A model generated the notes under the pieces. It saw only the letters and a program-made list of their open reading frames with translations, did not search any database and was not told the DNA's origin. A program made the translations under genes and the position numbers. A DNA stretch of 64,000 nucleotides. Source: Symsagittifera roscoffensis. Lineage: Eukaryota > Xenacoelomorpha > Acoela > Convolutidae. Shown here piece by piece: positions 26,051-37,900 of this stretch. Every line of letters starts with the position of its first letter. Positions within the stretch are counted from its first letter, which is position 1. The stretch spans positions 25,245,821 to 25,309,820 of the forward strand of contig NC_087071.1 in the NCBI RefSeq assembly GCF_963678635.1, read 5' to 3'.

Positions 26051-29000
26051 CTAAGCGCTCGACTCTATTTCTGTATCATCTTTAACTTTCTTGTCTTTTT
26101 CCGTATTTTTGTTTGGCTCTGATGCAACGTTTTTGCCAGGTCCGCCGTTTTCTTCAACTTTTTCCGACGGCGAGGAAATTTCCGAGTTGGTGGTGACTTG
26201 TTTGCTGTCTGAATTTTGCAAAGTATCACCACTGCCTTCTTCTTCTGGGTTTTCGGAATTTCTTCGCGATGCTCCAACTATCACAATTATTGGGAGCGCT
26301 TGAAATGTCGAGGAATAAAATTCACATCTCAATTGCGAGTAGGATATGCGTTAATTTATTAATTGATTTATGGAAAAATAATAACAATAGATCAAATAGT
26401 TTCCGTACAAATCAGGTTATAATTAAATTTTGAAATTTATCAAAAAATGGGTTGTTAGTGAAAATATTTGATTATTGGGTCGTTGAACGAAATCAACCTA
26501 GCTGGTTTGTGAAAACTTCACCAAAAACTACACAAGTCATTCCACGTAAAATCGGATTGTCTAGTGAGTTGAACTTGAACTATGGAAAAATGTTTTCACG
26601 CTTTGCTGGATTGAAAAACAGAACTGATCACACTCTATTCATTCACAAAACTCACCATTTGTGGAGGGCTGACTAGTGACTACATTCTTACTACTCGCTT
26701 CACTCTTCGTCTTCTCCTTCTCCTTATCACTGCTACCATCTTCAGGATCACTGCTACTCATGAAGGGGTTGTCCTCGTCAGGCATTTCTGGCTTACACTT
26801 GCCACAGCAGCAGTTGCAGCAACAGCAACAACAGCAGCAGCACCAGCATCCAGTCACAATCGAGCAGAAAATGAAGATGGCCTAGAAATTACAAGTGGAT
26901 TACGTTAGCTGGGAAATGGGCTGCTAGGAAATAATAAAAAACCAATTATCTACCACCTTTGATCCAAGTTTGCATGTACGTATAAGCCACAACATCGCTT
27001 CTTGGACATTTTTTTTTCAAATTATTTTATTGCTGTTTAAAAAACCAATATGTATGTCCAAACTTTTTGCATCTAATACCCAATTTCTACACAGAGGCGA
27101 AGTTGCTCTTCGCATACAGAAGCAAAAATATGACCAATAACGCTACTGGGAAAAACTGAATGAGTAAAACTTTGAGACTACAAAATTTCTCAAGTGACGC
27201 ACGCCAATCACGACGCATTGGCAGTACCAGTCAATTTGAAAAAAAAAACCAACTAACAATCTCAATTTATAGAGCAGTCTAGGGAGCAGTAATAACAAAA
27301 AATTGAATGCAATAAAAATAGAATGAGATTTAAAATTTGAGATTTTTTGTGAAACTCATCCCCCCGGCACGCCATATAAAGTAAAGTACAAAGTGATAAT
27401 TTTCGCTCCTAGTAACAAATCAATTATGGCGAATAAGCTTCCTTCAACCAATTTGGAACGATTTCTAAGAGGGATTAAATCTCCGCTTCCGCGTTAATAG
27501 CGCGAAATATATCGCGCGTCAATTGTCCCAAATTTGCCATAATAGCAATCTTTAAACCCCCAAAACTTTACGAAAGATCACAGGTGAAATATCGTTCCAA
27601 AATTAAGCTCAAGACAACACTTCCATTTGAATGATGAAAAAATCCCGTCAAAAACAGATAGTTTAAAAACCGAAATTTGTCTGAAGAAAAAAAAACCTCG
27701 CCGAGCACAAATATTCCGTTTTTTTTTTCGTTACAAAAGTCGGTACAAAAATAGTCTGTGTTGCTATCCTTAGCATTGGCTGTACTTAATAGCTGGTTAT
27801 TAATCAAAACGAACACTTTCGAAATGAACACATTTTATCGCAACAAAATTTTGCGACTTAGGTTGGGAAAAAAAGATAGTTCGTACTAAAACACAAGCTT
27901 TGCTTGCGTAATAAGCTCCGAAACTTTAAAGTGGCTGAAATTGTCTAAAGATACTCTACAAAAAAATTACATAAAAAAAAGAACACGAAAAAAAACAGCT
28001 CTAGAAAGTGCAATAACAAATAATAGAAATATCAAAAACTCGGCTGAATCTAGGATCTACGACCTACTGCAATCAAGAGATTCTGAGTCTTATGCACTAA
28101 CCACTCAACCACGCACGCTTAACCACCGACAAACACTAGTCACGAATAAAGCAGCTACATTTGCTAAAAAAATGTCAATGAGATTCAGCAAAAATGGCAC
28201 CAAATACAAAGAGACACAATTTTGCAAGTAACAATTTGGATTTTAACAAACTGAAGGCAACCTTACTAACTTTGCTTATAAACAATTGCGAAGCATAAAG
28301 CCGCATTACGTATAAATTATGCATTTCAAGAAATTGCTAGATATATTGAGTTAGAAAATGTCTGAATTCGAGTTTTATTATTGTTATACTGTTTGAAACA
28401 AAGAGCTTTCATCGGTTCACTTGATGAAATAAAATGCATCAACTGTGTTCACGTATTGCTATTCGAATGCCAAAGCACTGTGCCAGTCGGTCTTACGGCA
28501 GAAGTTTTAGTAATTTTTCGTTCGAATGGAGTTTTTTGTTCGAATGGTCAAATAATCAGAGCGACCGAATTTACAATTGGGGAAAGTTGACAAAAACTCA
28601 GTCTAGGCATAAATTGCGATTCGCAAATTACCAGATAATATCCAACTTGAGTAGAGCTGTATTTTTCCTAATAGAGCGCACAAAGAGTGGATTCGTGAGT
28701 GCTGAGCCTGGAGCAAAAGGAGCCTTGATTAGGAACGTCTCCTACTCAAGTGACCCTATGGTCCAAGTTTTTGCCTAGATGTGAGTACTGAATTTAATTA
28801 TTTGAGTGCATTTTGTACAGTTACAGTGGAGTAAAGCGAGTTTTAGGTTGTTCCATCTGAAATGGATCAAATGTTCACTGTACAATAGAAAACAAAAAGT
28901 ATTTTATTGAGGTCCCAAGCCTGTTTTTAACGGCATTCGCGTGTTTTAGATATTTAGAGACCTAGTAATGGGGGATTACCAAATTCTATCTAGAGTGGCG

Positions 29001-31117
29001 GGTTTTTTTGGTATTAGCCTTTAAGCTGTAACTATCCTTAAGTTCCATGTCATAAGCGTGACTGCGGTACAGAAGCACAAGAGATATTGTCCCTGACCCT
29101 TGAGCCAATAGTTATAGGTCCCATTTTTCTTAAACTCATATGCGACGCGAGTGAACGACTGTTACACACATGCTATCAAAAAAGAGTCCAATATTTGCGC
29201 CTTAGGTTTAAAAAATAGAATGTCCTAAAAAATACACTAAGTTGACGCGAGCGTAATAAATGAAGTTTAAACATTTAAAAGTTAAACGTATCGAAGACGA
29301 CCTTGTACACAAAAAAAGACAAGACATTTTGCAAAAACCACGTTGAATTTACAAAAAGAAGAGACACGTTGATGCAATAAACATTTAGAGTTAACAGAAA
29401 AAAACTGTTTATTTTAATAGAATCTAACCTTTGAGACAGGATTGTTGAGAGCGAAGTACACTTTGGCTGCCTGAAACAAAAAAGTAATTTCAGTACGAGC
29501 GAATCACACGAAAAAAAAGCAATACTCGAAGTAGTAAAATTAAATGACGGGACCAAGGAACAAATATTGGGGGTCATGTTTGACCATTTTGACAATTTTT
29601 CTCAATCTACAGAATAAAGGGTGGAAATGTCAGTATGTCAGTGTAGAAGAGCCCCAATTAAGTAACCCTCGTATACTTATTGATTTCTTTATCAAACTGA
29701 GTCGAAAATAGGGCGTAGTGGACCGCATGGTATTGTGTTGTGGTCACTCTACCTCGGGTCCCATTTGGTCCATGAGGTGGAGTCCCCTGCTGCCATACTT
29801 GTCATATATCTCCCGCTTCTGCTCATCTGTCAGCACCGAGTGTGCACGGTTAATCTCCTTGAACTACAAGTGCACAATAAGAGCAAATAAAGCACAATAT
29901 TCACATCCACAAAAACATGGTTGATTGTTTGTAAATGTAATAATTCCTTGATATGTAATAATTCCTTTTTAACCAAGAAGTTATATCAACCAAACATGTA
30001 TGTTCTGCTGAAAAAAAATACAACAACAACTCCCTGTAGTTTGCAAATGAGGCGAGCAAAAAAACTATTAAAAACTAATACCCAAATTTTTGATAGGAAT
30101 TCTCCTATGTTCGAGTTTGACTAAAAACTGCTTAAGCGCAGATATTTCGAAAGCAAGATAGTAATGAAATTTGACAATTTTCAAATAAAAATTATCATTT
30201 CACGCATTCGCATTAAATTTCCTCTTGTGACAGGATATGAGTGTAAACTTTCTGATATTTAAAAAAGGCATCATTAAAGATTTGGACAAATTCCATGCCA
30301 TTTTTAGTGCCATAACAATCCAGAAGCACATTTTAGTTGAACTTATTTACCGTTTCTGCAGCTTCAGGGTTGTCATGGTTCTTGTCTGGGTGATATTTGA
30401 GCGCCATCTGAAACAAATCTCCTCAATTCCATAACATTCGTAATCATTATAGTAAACTGTTTCCAGTAGAATTCAACACTCAACACATTAATTTTTATAA
30501 ACACTCATCTAAAAAGAGCTCAGTCTGGGAGACCATCATTATTAAAATTATGTCTGTTTTCAGATAGATCAATCATTGTAACCATAGTATGAGGGATATA
30601 TACAATTACTAGATGCAAGTTCCATGCAAGTTGCGAATATAATTACTAACTTTTCTGTAGCTCTTTTTGATCTCTTCATTGGAAGCACCTTTCTCCACAT
30701 TCAACATCCTGTACAAGCCTTCTCCTCTGAAATGAAACAAATATCGGTTTAAAATAAACTACAAAAGCCTGAAAAAAAGCTCCAAATATCAGCCAAACGT
30801 TTGCAGAAAAGCAGCACGAATTGCGATCAAGTGCAAAAAAAAAGTTGAAAAACGAAAGGCTAGGTCACTGCAGGATTCAAAACTGCAGCTCCAGACTTAG
30901 AAAAACTTGCATTGAGAACGGCTTAATTCCGATTTCCTGCGGTACACATCTCTCAAATGCTTTATTAATAAATAACAGGCAGCAATGAATGAAATTGCCA
31001 AATATTACTGCAGGTTATCCAAAAACTTGAAATGAATACTCACTTGGTACTGAGTTTGCGCTGAAGACCTCCGGAAGCTTCCTGAGCATCTTTTCCATCC
31101 GGTTTCGAAGCTGTCAT
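26051..31117 (-). CDS. DNAJC5: Cysteine-string protein (DnaJ homolog, DNAJC5/CSP)
   Basis: Seven exons on the minus strand: 31044-31117, 30651-30726, 30351-30407, 29753-29863, 29429-29470, 26656-26881, 26051-26277. All introns are GT-AG and phases join to give 270 aa. CSP is a vesicle co-chaperone that recruits Hsc70 to protect SNARE proteins. Residues ~25-95 form the J domain, with the HPD triad at 56-58 (KYHPDKN) and IYDKYG later. A short linker ([10 protein letters not shown]) leads to a hydrophobic segment and then the palmitoylated cysteine string at about 132-149 (one Cys, Trp, nine Cys, Asn, three Cys, GKC). The C-terminal half (150-270) is Ser/Glu/Lys-rich and low in order. Human CSP is 198 aa, so the tail here is longer. 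Failing to splice the last intron would end the protein at NGEFCE (stop at 26,639). The start is the first ATG before the J domain. Confidence 0.96.
26639..26655 (-). other. DNAJC5: In-frame stop just inside last CSP intron (possible short isoform)
   Basis: Exon 6 ends at 26,656 with the donor G|GTGAGT. Reading through adds only GEFCE before TGA at 26,639-26,641. Retaining this intron would yield a ~200-aa CSP close to the human length, ending soon after the cysteine string and acidic region. Whether it is used cannot be told from sequence. Confidence 0.4.
27088..27910 (-). repeat. Family B SINE-like repeat interrupted by family C element
   Basis: The head cagaggcgaagttgctcttc at 27,090 and the block through ctcaatttatagagca match family B at 21,659-21,900. 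Family B sequence resumes near 27,750 (atccttagcattggctgta, gcgacttaggttgggaa) and ends with gctttgcttgcgtaat near 27,915. Between them sits family C (27,287-27,745). It lies in the CSP intron between exons 5 and 6. Confidence 0.65.
27287..27745. repeat. Dispersed repeat family C
   Basis: It shares an ordered series of blocks with 63,590-64,000: gagcagtaataacaaaa, cacgccatat, gatttcgctcctagtaacaa-like, accaatttggaacgat, tagcgc(g)aaatatatcgcg, gcaatctttaaaccc and caggtgaaatat. It contains the near-palindrome gcgcgaaatatatcgcgcg. There is no ORF and no pol III boxes that I can see. Class unknown. Confidence 0.7.
27925..28240 (-). repeat. SINE-like repeat, family A (subtype with weak B box)
   Basis: The minus strand has TGGTTGAGTGG (28,101-28,111) followed by TTAGTGC, a good tRNA A-box region. 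The B-box position reads gtagatcctag, which is degraded. The downstream block cactagtcacgaataaagca is shared with 63,420-63,560. It sits in the CSP intron between exons 5 and 6. Confidence 0.65.
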
Positions 31118-31489
31118 CTTGCAGTCGACGCACTATTTCAAAACAGGTGTCTCCTAATACATTAACAAACTAAATAGGGGCAGTAACAATAATCGGCAGT
31201 AATGATATTCTGATTACCAAGCAACAATTTGAACAAAATGTACGAATACAATAAAAAGATATCCCAGCCCAATAATGGGACTCAAATCTCTGAAGTTTAT
31301 CGTCCAGGTATTGCGAAGGCAACAGAGTTGATCGTGTGAAAAATGCGCTTCAGCGCGCAGAAACAAGTGTTGTGATCACTTTTCGTGACGTTCATAGTTT
31401 GGTTTCCATGGTAAATTAAGAAGATACTTGAGTCTATATTATTGCACTTGCTCTAAACTGATGCTGCTTCATTCATAACTGAAAAGAAA

Positions 31490-33380
31490 AAACTAACTAA
31501 AACAAGAGTAGCTTTTTACTGCGTAAGTAGTACAAAATGCTCTGACTACGGCAAAAATAATTTGAAGAACGAAATATCAAGAAAATAGAAAGTCCGCAAT
31601 TTCTCTTAGTTTTAGGCTTATTTCGGAAGAGGAAAAAATCATATCATCTGCAGCAAAAAATAAAGAGAAACCGGCCAAATGCAAAAACCATTTCCATTAG
31701 TATAAACTCATCCATATAATCCGTAGCTTCACTATGGTTCTCAGAAAACTGTTGAATCAGCAAACATCCAGGATAAAACTTCAGGAAATTATAAAAAAAC
31801 GCTATAAAAATAAGCAAAAATTGGGAAATACAAAAACCAAAATGTGGAACTTTTATGACAAAAGCTCAAATGATTCAAATCCGACACAATATATGTCTAC
31901 ATAAATTAGAAGCGGAGCTTCGCACCACTTTCGATTCCAACACAAACATAGCATAGCAAACTAGCCGGAAAAAAACTACAGGCAGAAGTCGATAAGACAA
32001 AGATCTATCGAAACACTAAGTATCGAAAAAGGACAAAAAAATACCAAAATTTCATATATTCGTCTCGATTTGTATTGAATAAAATGAAATTAATTTTGAC
32101 AAAAAATGCCACAGCAAAACATGGCAGTTGAAAAAAAGTGAACAAGCGGTAACAAAGCCGACCAAGCTTAAGCCGACACTACAAAGGACACTATCAAACG
32201 ACGCTAAGGAAAATATACCGCTACACAATAAGCCAAAATCTTTTAAATCAAATAGATAGAAAAAGAAAACCAAGCTGAAACTTTTATTAAATAAATGTTG
32301 GTATAATTAAAACCAACGCCAAAACCAAATTAAGACACAGAGGCGAAGCTGCGCTTCGCAAAAAAAAAACAAGCGAGAACTAGAGAAAAAAGCAGCTCTA
32401 TAAAAAGAAATAAAAAAAATTGAAATAAGCCTATGAAGCCTATGTTACTCTAAATTGGTCTGGATAGGATAAAAATCAGACCAGTTTTTCTCAAAATAGA
32501 CATTTGTTTCGTAATTCGAATCACGGCTGAAAGGCTCTTGACATACGATACTTGACCCCCTATTCTTTTAGGCAGTCAGACGTTTATGAAAGAAGTCATC
32601 CTACTGAAACAGGAGTAGCTTTTGCAGCGTTAGTAGCAAAAGAAGCTCCGATTACAGCAAAAATCAATTAACAAATAAAGTATCAACACAATCGAATGTC
32701 TGATTTTTTTTCACGTTTTCGGAAGCGGAGAGGCAAAAAAAAAGAAAAACTGGCAAACTGCAAACCATTTGCAATTAGTACTAACTCATCCACATTAATC
32801 CGTAGTTTCCTTCTGGTTTTGTATGAAAGAAGGCATCTTACTGAATGTTTCTTTACTGTAAATAGTTCAGCGCCGGATAACAGAACACTTGCTACTCGGA
32901 AATGATTCGACCAAAAATATTGATCAAATCACGACTGAAACCTTTATTATGACCTCATCTGACGAGATTTTGGAGTACTTGATTTTTCCGGAAAAAAAAA
33001 CATTTGAGTACAAAGTTCCTTCGTACTTCATGTTCGCAACAAACATGGGGAATATTCGGATAACAGAATTGAATGACCGAAAAATTTCAGCCAATTATCG
33101 CACAGTTCAAACCTGATTAAGTTCCACAATTATATGCTTCAAAATATATGTCCAAAACGAAATCTAATTTAAAACAAGGATAATCAGCGGCTGTACATAT
33201 CCAAGAGAAACTACATCAAAACTTAGAGCCTGATGAGTAAACCTGGCATAATCGACTAAGGTTGGCCTCGATAACGATTAAAAACAAAAATTAACACCTT
33301 TTTTATGGCACAAAAATGCTAAAACGAACGCTAAATGCAGCGTAAAAACTAATTTTCCGAAAGTAAAAATTTTCATGGCT
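31490..33380. repeat. Dispersed repeat family E, two copies
   Basis: The segments about 31,490-31,770 and 32,590-32,900 align in order: agtagctttt, gtaagtag/gttagtag, gctctgactacggcaaaaat versus gctccgattacagcaaaaat, cggaag.g.ga, actcatccacatTaatccgtag-like. Continuation at 32,930-33,380 (gagtacttgatttttccgg, caaagttc) resembles 43,840-44,160. A degraded SINE head (gaagcggagcttcgcacc) lies near 31,910 and a good one (cagaggcgaagctgcgcttc) at 32,338, so the stretch is a mosaic of repeats. It occupies the region between CSP and PSMB3. Confidence 0.55.
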
Positions 33381-33399
33381 TTAGTAAAAACTCTAAGCC

Positions 33400-34770
33400 A
33401 TATTGCAACAACTTCTCAGGCGCAAGCTTTAATCGCTCAAAATTGCGACAGAAGGGTCTACTGAAGGGTGATATGATGCTTCACTTCACCCATTCTGATG
33501 ATTATTTGAGGTTCCTGATTGAGTGGCAAAAAATAAAAAACGCCCGAAGACAAAGTGCCTCCCTGCTTTCAGTGATCGGAACAGCAACAGCACAACCGTA
33601 CAAAACGCGTCCTGAGAATATTAACATGACAGAAGCACAAATACACTGTTGAAATGACGTAGATTCAAAGATATTAGCTGAAGCAAAACTTAATGAATTG
33701 ACTATTGTTGAATTGAACTGTTGAAAATGGTGGTAGCTGAAATAATATCATTCTAACTGGAATAGACAGTGAGTTGAAATTGAAAATAGAAAGCGCTGTG
33801 CGTAACTGAAGAAATAGCCAAGTTTAATTTAGCGAAGAGAAGAGAAATGTGAGAAAGGGAAGACCAGTTTTTGTTTATCATCAATATCTTCAATAAAAAA
33901 GAATCAAGAGTTACAATGTAAAAACGAGTTGAGACAAAACAGAGTTTAGCCAAAAAAAGTTAATAATAAGCCGTTTTTCTCCCATCATTCAGAAATTATT
34001 ACAAGATGAACAAATGTGTTGGTCTAATTTTCTCTTTTTTTTCTGTTAAATAAGCAACGTTTTTCCACCAAGGGTTTCAACGACGTATTCATATTTAACA
34101 AATGGTAACTTGAAAGTCTTCCGATTGTCACATTGTTTGAATTATATCCACTCTTCTGTTCTTATCAATGGTCCAATGGATACACGGTATCTTTTTTCCT
34201 CTTACTCACGTAGTAATCCCATTCCCCTAGGGTATGAAATATCTAGGACAAGACAGAGTAACAAGCCGAAAACACATATTTCCGAAAAGTTAATTTGATT
34301 TGCAAATACTGCTACAATTTGAAAATTAGGTCTCAGAGCCAATGTTACGTAACAACCACCGAAAAGTGTTGAACATATCGCAATTATGCTTCGCCTATGC
34401 TCTTCTATTTACTCATGCCCATTGCGACGATCGTGTTATTTTGCATATAAAAAAGAGTCTCACTTCGATATAATAATCAATTTAGAAAATCAGCCTAACA
34501 TTTGATCACATTTATAAAAGCATGAACAACAAATTATATCACTTCAACAATTTTCAACTTAAGCTCTATCCAAATAGCTTTCAACACAACTTCAATAAGC
34601 ATAGGCATTATTCGATGTCTCCGTTCTTTCGATAACTTTTAAACCGAGTACGTCCCAAATGACTAAGTTTCAAAAGCCCTTAAAATGCAAAAAAAAACGA
34701 AACACTTAGAAACTTTTAGAGTTTCAAATAGACGATGAAGGGCAGTTTGAGCTCACAGAGGATTTATACT
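33400..34770. other. Intergenic region between CSP and PSMB3
   Basis: No coding exon with credible splice context, RNA gene or tandem repeat is evident. Short open frames up to about 70 codons are present but look random. Confidence 0.45.
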
Positions 34771-34777
34771 GCATTTT

Positions 34778-34783
34778 TTTATT
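34778..34783 (-). terminator. PSMB3: AATAAA polyadenylation signal of PSMB3
   Basis: The minus strand reads AATAAA about 205 bp downstream of the PSMB3 stop codon (34,989-34,991), a plausible 3' UTR length. Confidence 0.6.
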
Positions 34784-34988
34784 CAGTTTTATGTGCGAAT
34801 AATGTCATTTGGGATATCAGGATTAGGACAATCTCTCAAAGAGAGGCTTGAAACATTAGACTTTCTTTTCTGTATTACAATTGCACCTCAAATCTCAGTT
34901 GCACAATACGTCTTCTTCTTCTTCGTTGTCTTTTCTGCCCCTTTCTTCAGCCATAGTGTAGTAATCCGTTGAATTATCAGTAATGGCA

Positions 34989-37900
34989 TTAGTCCATCCT
35001 TGTTTTGAGGGAACTCTTCGTTACTTTGTCCTTTTCGCTGTCAACAAAGAAGATGAATAATCAATCAGTATTACAGGGAACAGGGTAATAAATCCATGTG
35101 ACATGATTAACTCCTTAGACATTCATTATTTCTTCGGGGATATAAAGGAATGGTTTTCCAATTAAGTAACTCAAAAAAAATGCCAACAAGTCCAATTGGT
35201 CAAGGAAATGTCTAGAAATTGATTGGACACAGAATAGCAGTAACAAAAAGCAGTAACATTTTGGCAATGTCGGACATTCATAGTGCTTGGAGAAATCTTG
35301 TTAACTAAATTTGGTCGAGATTCTTGGCTTTTTTGGACCTACATATATCATAAAGACAACTGGTGAGTCCACTATTATTACAGATTATAACGGATGATTG
35401 GTGGTTTACCCGAAACTAGTTTCAGCATTCAAAGTTATTTAAATTTTTTCAATCAAATTTTATCTTGAAACTATTGACAATTCGCAACATTCAACAATTC
35501 GTTACAGAACAAAATTGGTGGTAATCATTTTCAAGCGCATCATTGGTAAGTAGCAACCCTTGCTAAGCTGTGCTTACTTTCAGCACAAAAAAGAAAAGCA
35601 TGACTTTCTGGTACACTAAGCGCTCAGCCAAGGACGATTAACGAATCACAAACACTAGCCACAAATAAAGCAGAGAACAAATGCTATGTACTTCCAACGC
35701 TACAGATTGTGATTATAGCAGAAGTGCCACAAAATGAGCACTTGTATTTGAGAGTAAGCTTGCAAAAAAAGAAGCTTGGTTCTAATGAAAATCCCTTAAT
35801 GGCAATCAAACCACAGGCCTCGAGCATCCAACTCGATTGCACTATACAACTGTGCTACTGACACTTAAAAAACGAGACACTTGCAATTCAAAAGTCGGAG
35901 AACACATGCTATAAGACTGCCAATACTATTCAAAGAACTGCCCATACTGCTCACCACACAGCGCTCAACTAGGAGGTGCTCAAATTCGATGCATCCTACA
36001 TTGGTCTCGTTTCGGGAACCAAACTGAGAAAAGGAGAGAGAGCGTTGCGAGTAAGAGAGAGAAAGAAAATTTAGGGAAGAAACAAGACAAGCGTTTCATC
36101 AACCGAGCAGCCAAAACCAGCCTACCGTCTCATGTTCATGTTACTGACTGGCCAATTCTCATTCTGCTATTCCGCAGCGAAAAAGAACAAAGTGCAACTA
36201 AATGAAGCATAAGTTACAGAATTTCGCCCATAACCGATAGTATCTGGTGTCACTTCGGAGCTTTTACTGTGGGAATTGAGACTTCTGCCAAATTAACCCG
36301 ATTGTTACCCTAAATAAACAACTACCACCCGCACCCAAACTAAGACACCAACTTAGAATACATCAACTCGATCTCAGAGCTAAATTAGACAAAATAACCC
36401 ATCACATGGTGACAAGTGACATAAAAATTAGGCCGATACAAGAAACGTTCACTACCAAAGAACCAAAGCTACGTAATGGATACCAAATCGTCGCACACAA
36501 GAGAAATAATTCGCGGCAAAGGAGGCGGACTTGCATTCATTATCAAGATGGGCATCAATTATCAGACGCTTAAACTCACACAAAAAGACACCTAAATAGA
36601 GCAACAAGCAATTACACAGAGGCACAGTTGCACTTCGCATACACAAGCAAAAATATGGCCGATCACGTTACTGGGAAAAACTGAATGAGTAAAAATTTGA
36701 GTAAACAAAGTATACAGTAGGTGAAGCTTGCCATTATGATTCTACATAATTTTTAAGTGACGCAAGCCAATTATGACGCACTAGCAGTACCAGTCAGTTT
36801 GAAAAAAGATACTTGCCAATTAACATGCCTCCTTCCCTACCTCTACGCTACAGATGCATGATACCTTGAAGCTAAAGTGCTATTTGTAATATAATAGTCT
36901 GAGTTAATATCCTTAGCACTGGGTGTACACAAAAGCTGAATGTTGATCAAAATGAACAGTTTCAAAATGAACACATTTTGTCGCAACAAATTTGCGTCGC
37001 ATCAAAACCTGCGACTTAGGTGGGAAAGAAAAAGTTCAATATATAACACACGCTTTGCTAAAAAAAACTTAAATTATAAAGGGTCCTTTACGTTTAGGTA
37101 CGGTAGTGCACAAGCTGGATAGGGCCCATACCAGAATTATATAAATACATCAGTTAACAATTTTGCAGGAATCAGGTCAAGTCAAAATTTAATGCATTGT
37201 CATTAAAGGTATTTACTTCAACCGTTCCTCCTCTAAAATAGCACTAATTGAATAGTCTATGAATTGAGTCTTACTAAGTGACCTGCACCACCGTATACAA
37301 AGGATAGCGCTCCTGAGCAGCGCGAAGCTTAACTTAGTTCTTATATAGTTAATTGTTTCTGAGTAGCTTTCATGCCTTTTTTCACTAAGTTTTTCAGCTA
37401 TGCGCTGCATTGTCCGGTAGCTGCTGGTGCGGCACCACCAGTGCAGCCAAAAATGAGCTGGCAGAAGCTGCTCTGTTCGACTTGTAAAACTCTATTGGTA
37501 TTGTGAGTTTTTTAGTGATTCGTGGTACTTATAGGCGTCTTTCAGCAGTCTTCGTGAAGTTTTTGCGTGTGGGTTGAAGACTTTGACATCAAAGAAAGTT
37601 CGACTAAACCTTGAGCCCCATAATCCGTTTGCTTTTACATCTAGTCGAGCGTCTTTATCAGTTGTGGTTGAATTGTTGACAAAGCTCTCGCCTTGCAACG
37701 ACTGACGTTTCGGCTCAATTTCAACATCATAGCAAACCTTGCTCATGAGGTTGGCAAATGTATCTCTGATTTCGTCATGTCTCATGTGGGTGCATCCACC
37801 CTTTGCACAGTGAAGGGTGGAACCATACTCGAAAATAAAAACTAACAGTTCAAGTCTAAAAATCTATACCGCCAACTTCCAGCCACAATCCGGTTGTAGC

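Noticed and set aside
26091-26303. Plus-strand and off-frame minus ORFs over the CSP last exon
   Set aside because: The charged CSP tail in the minus frame joins correctly by splicing; the others are shadows.
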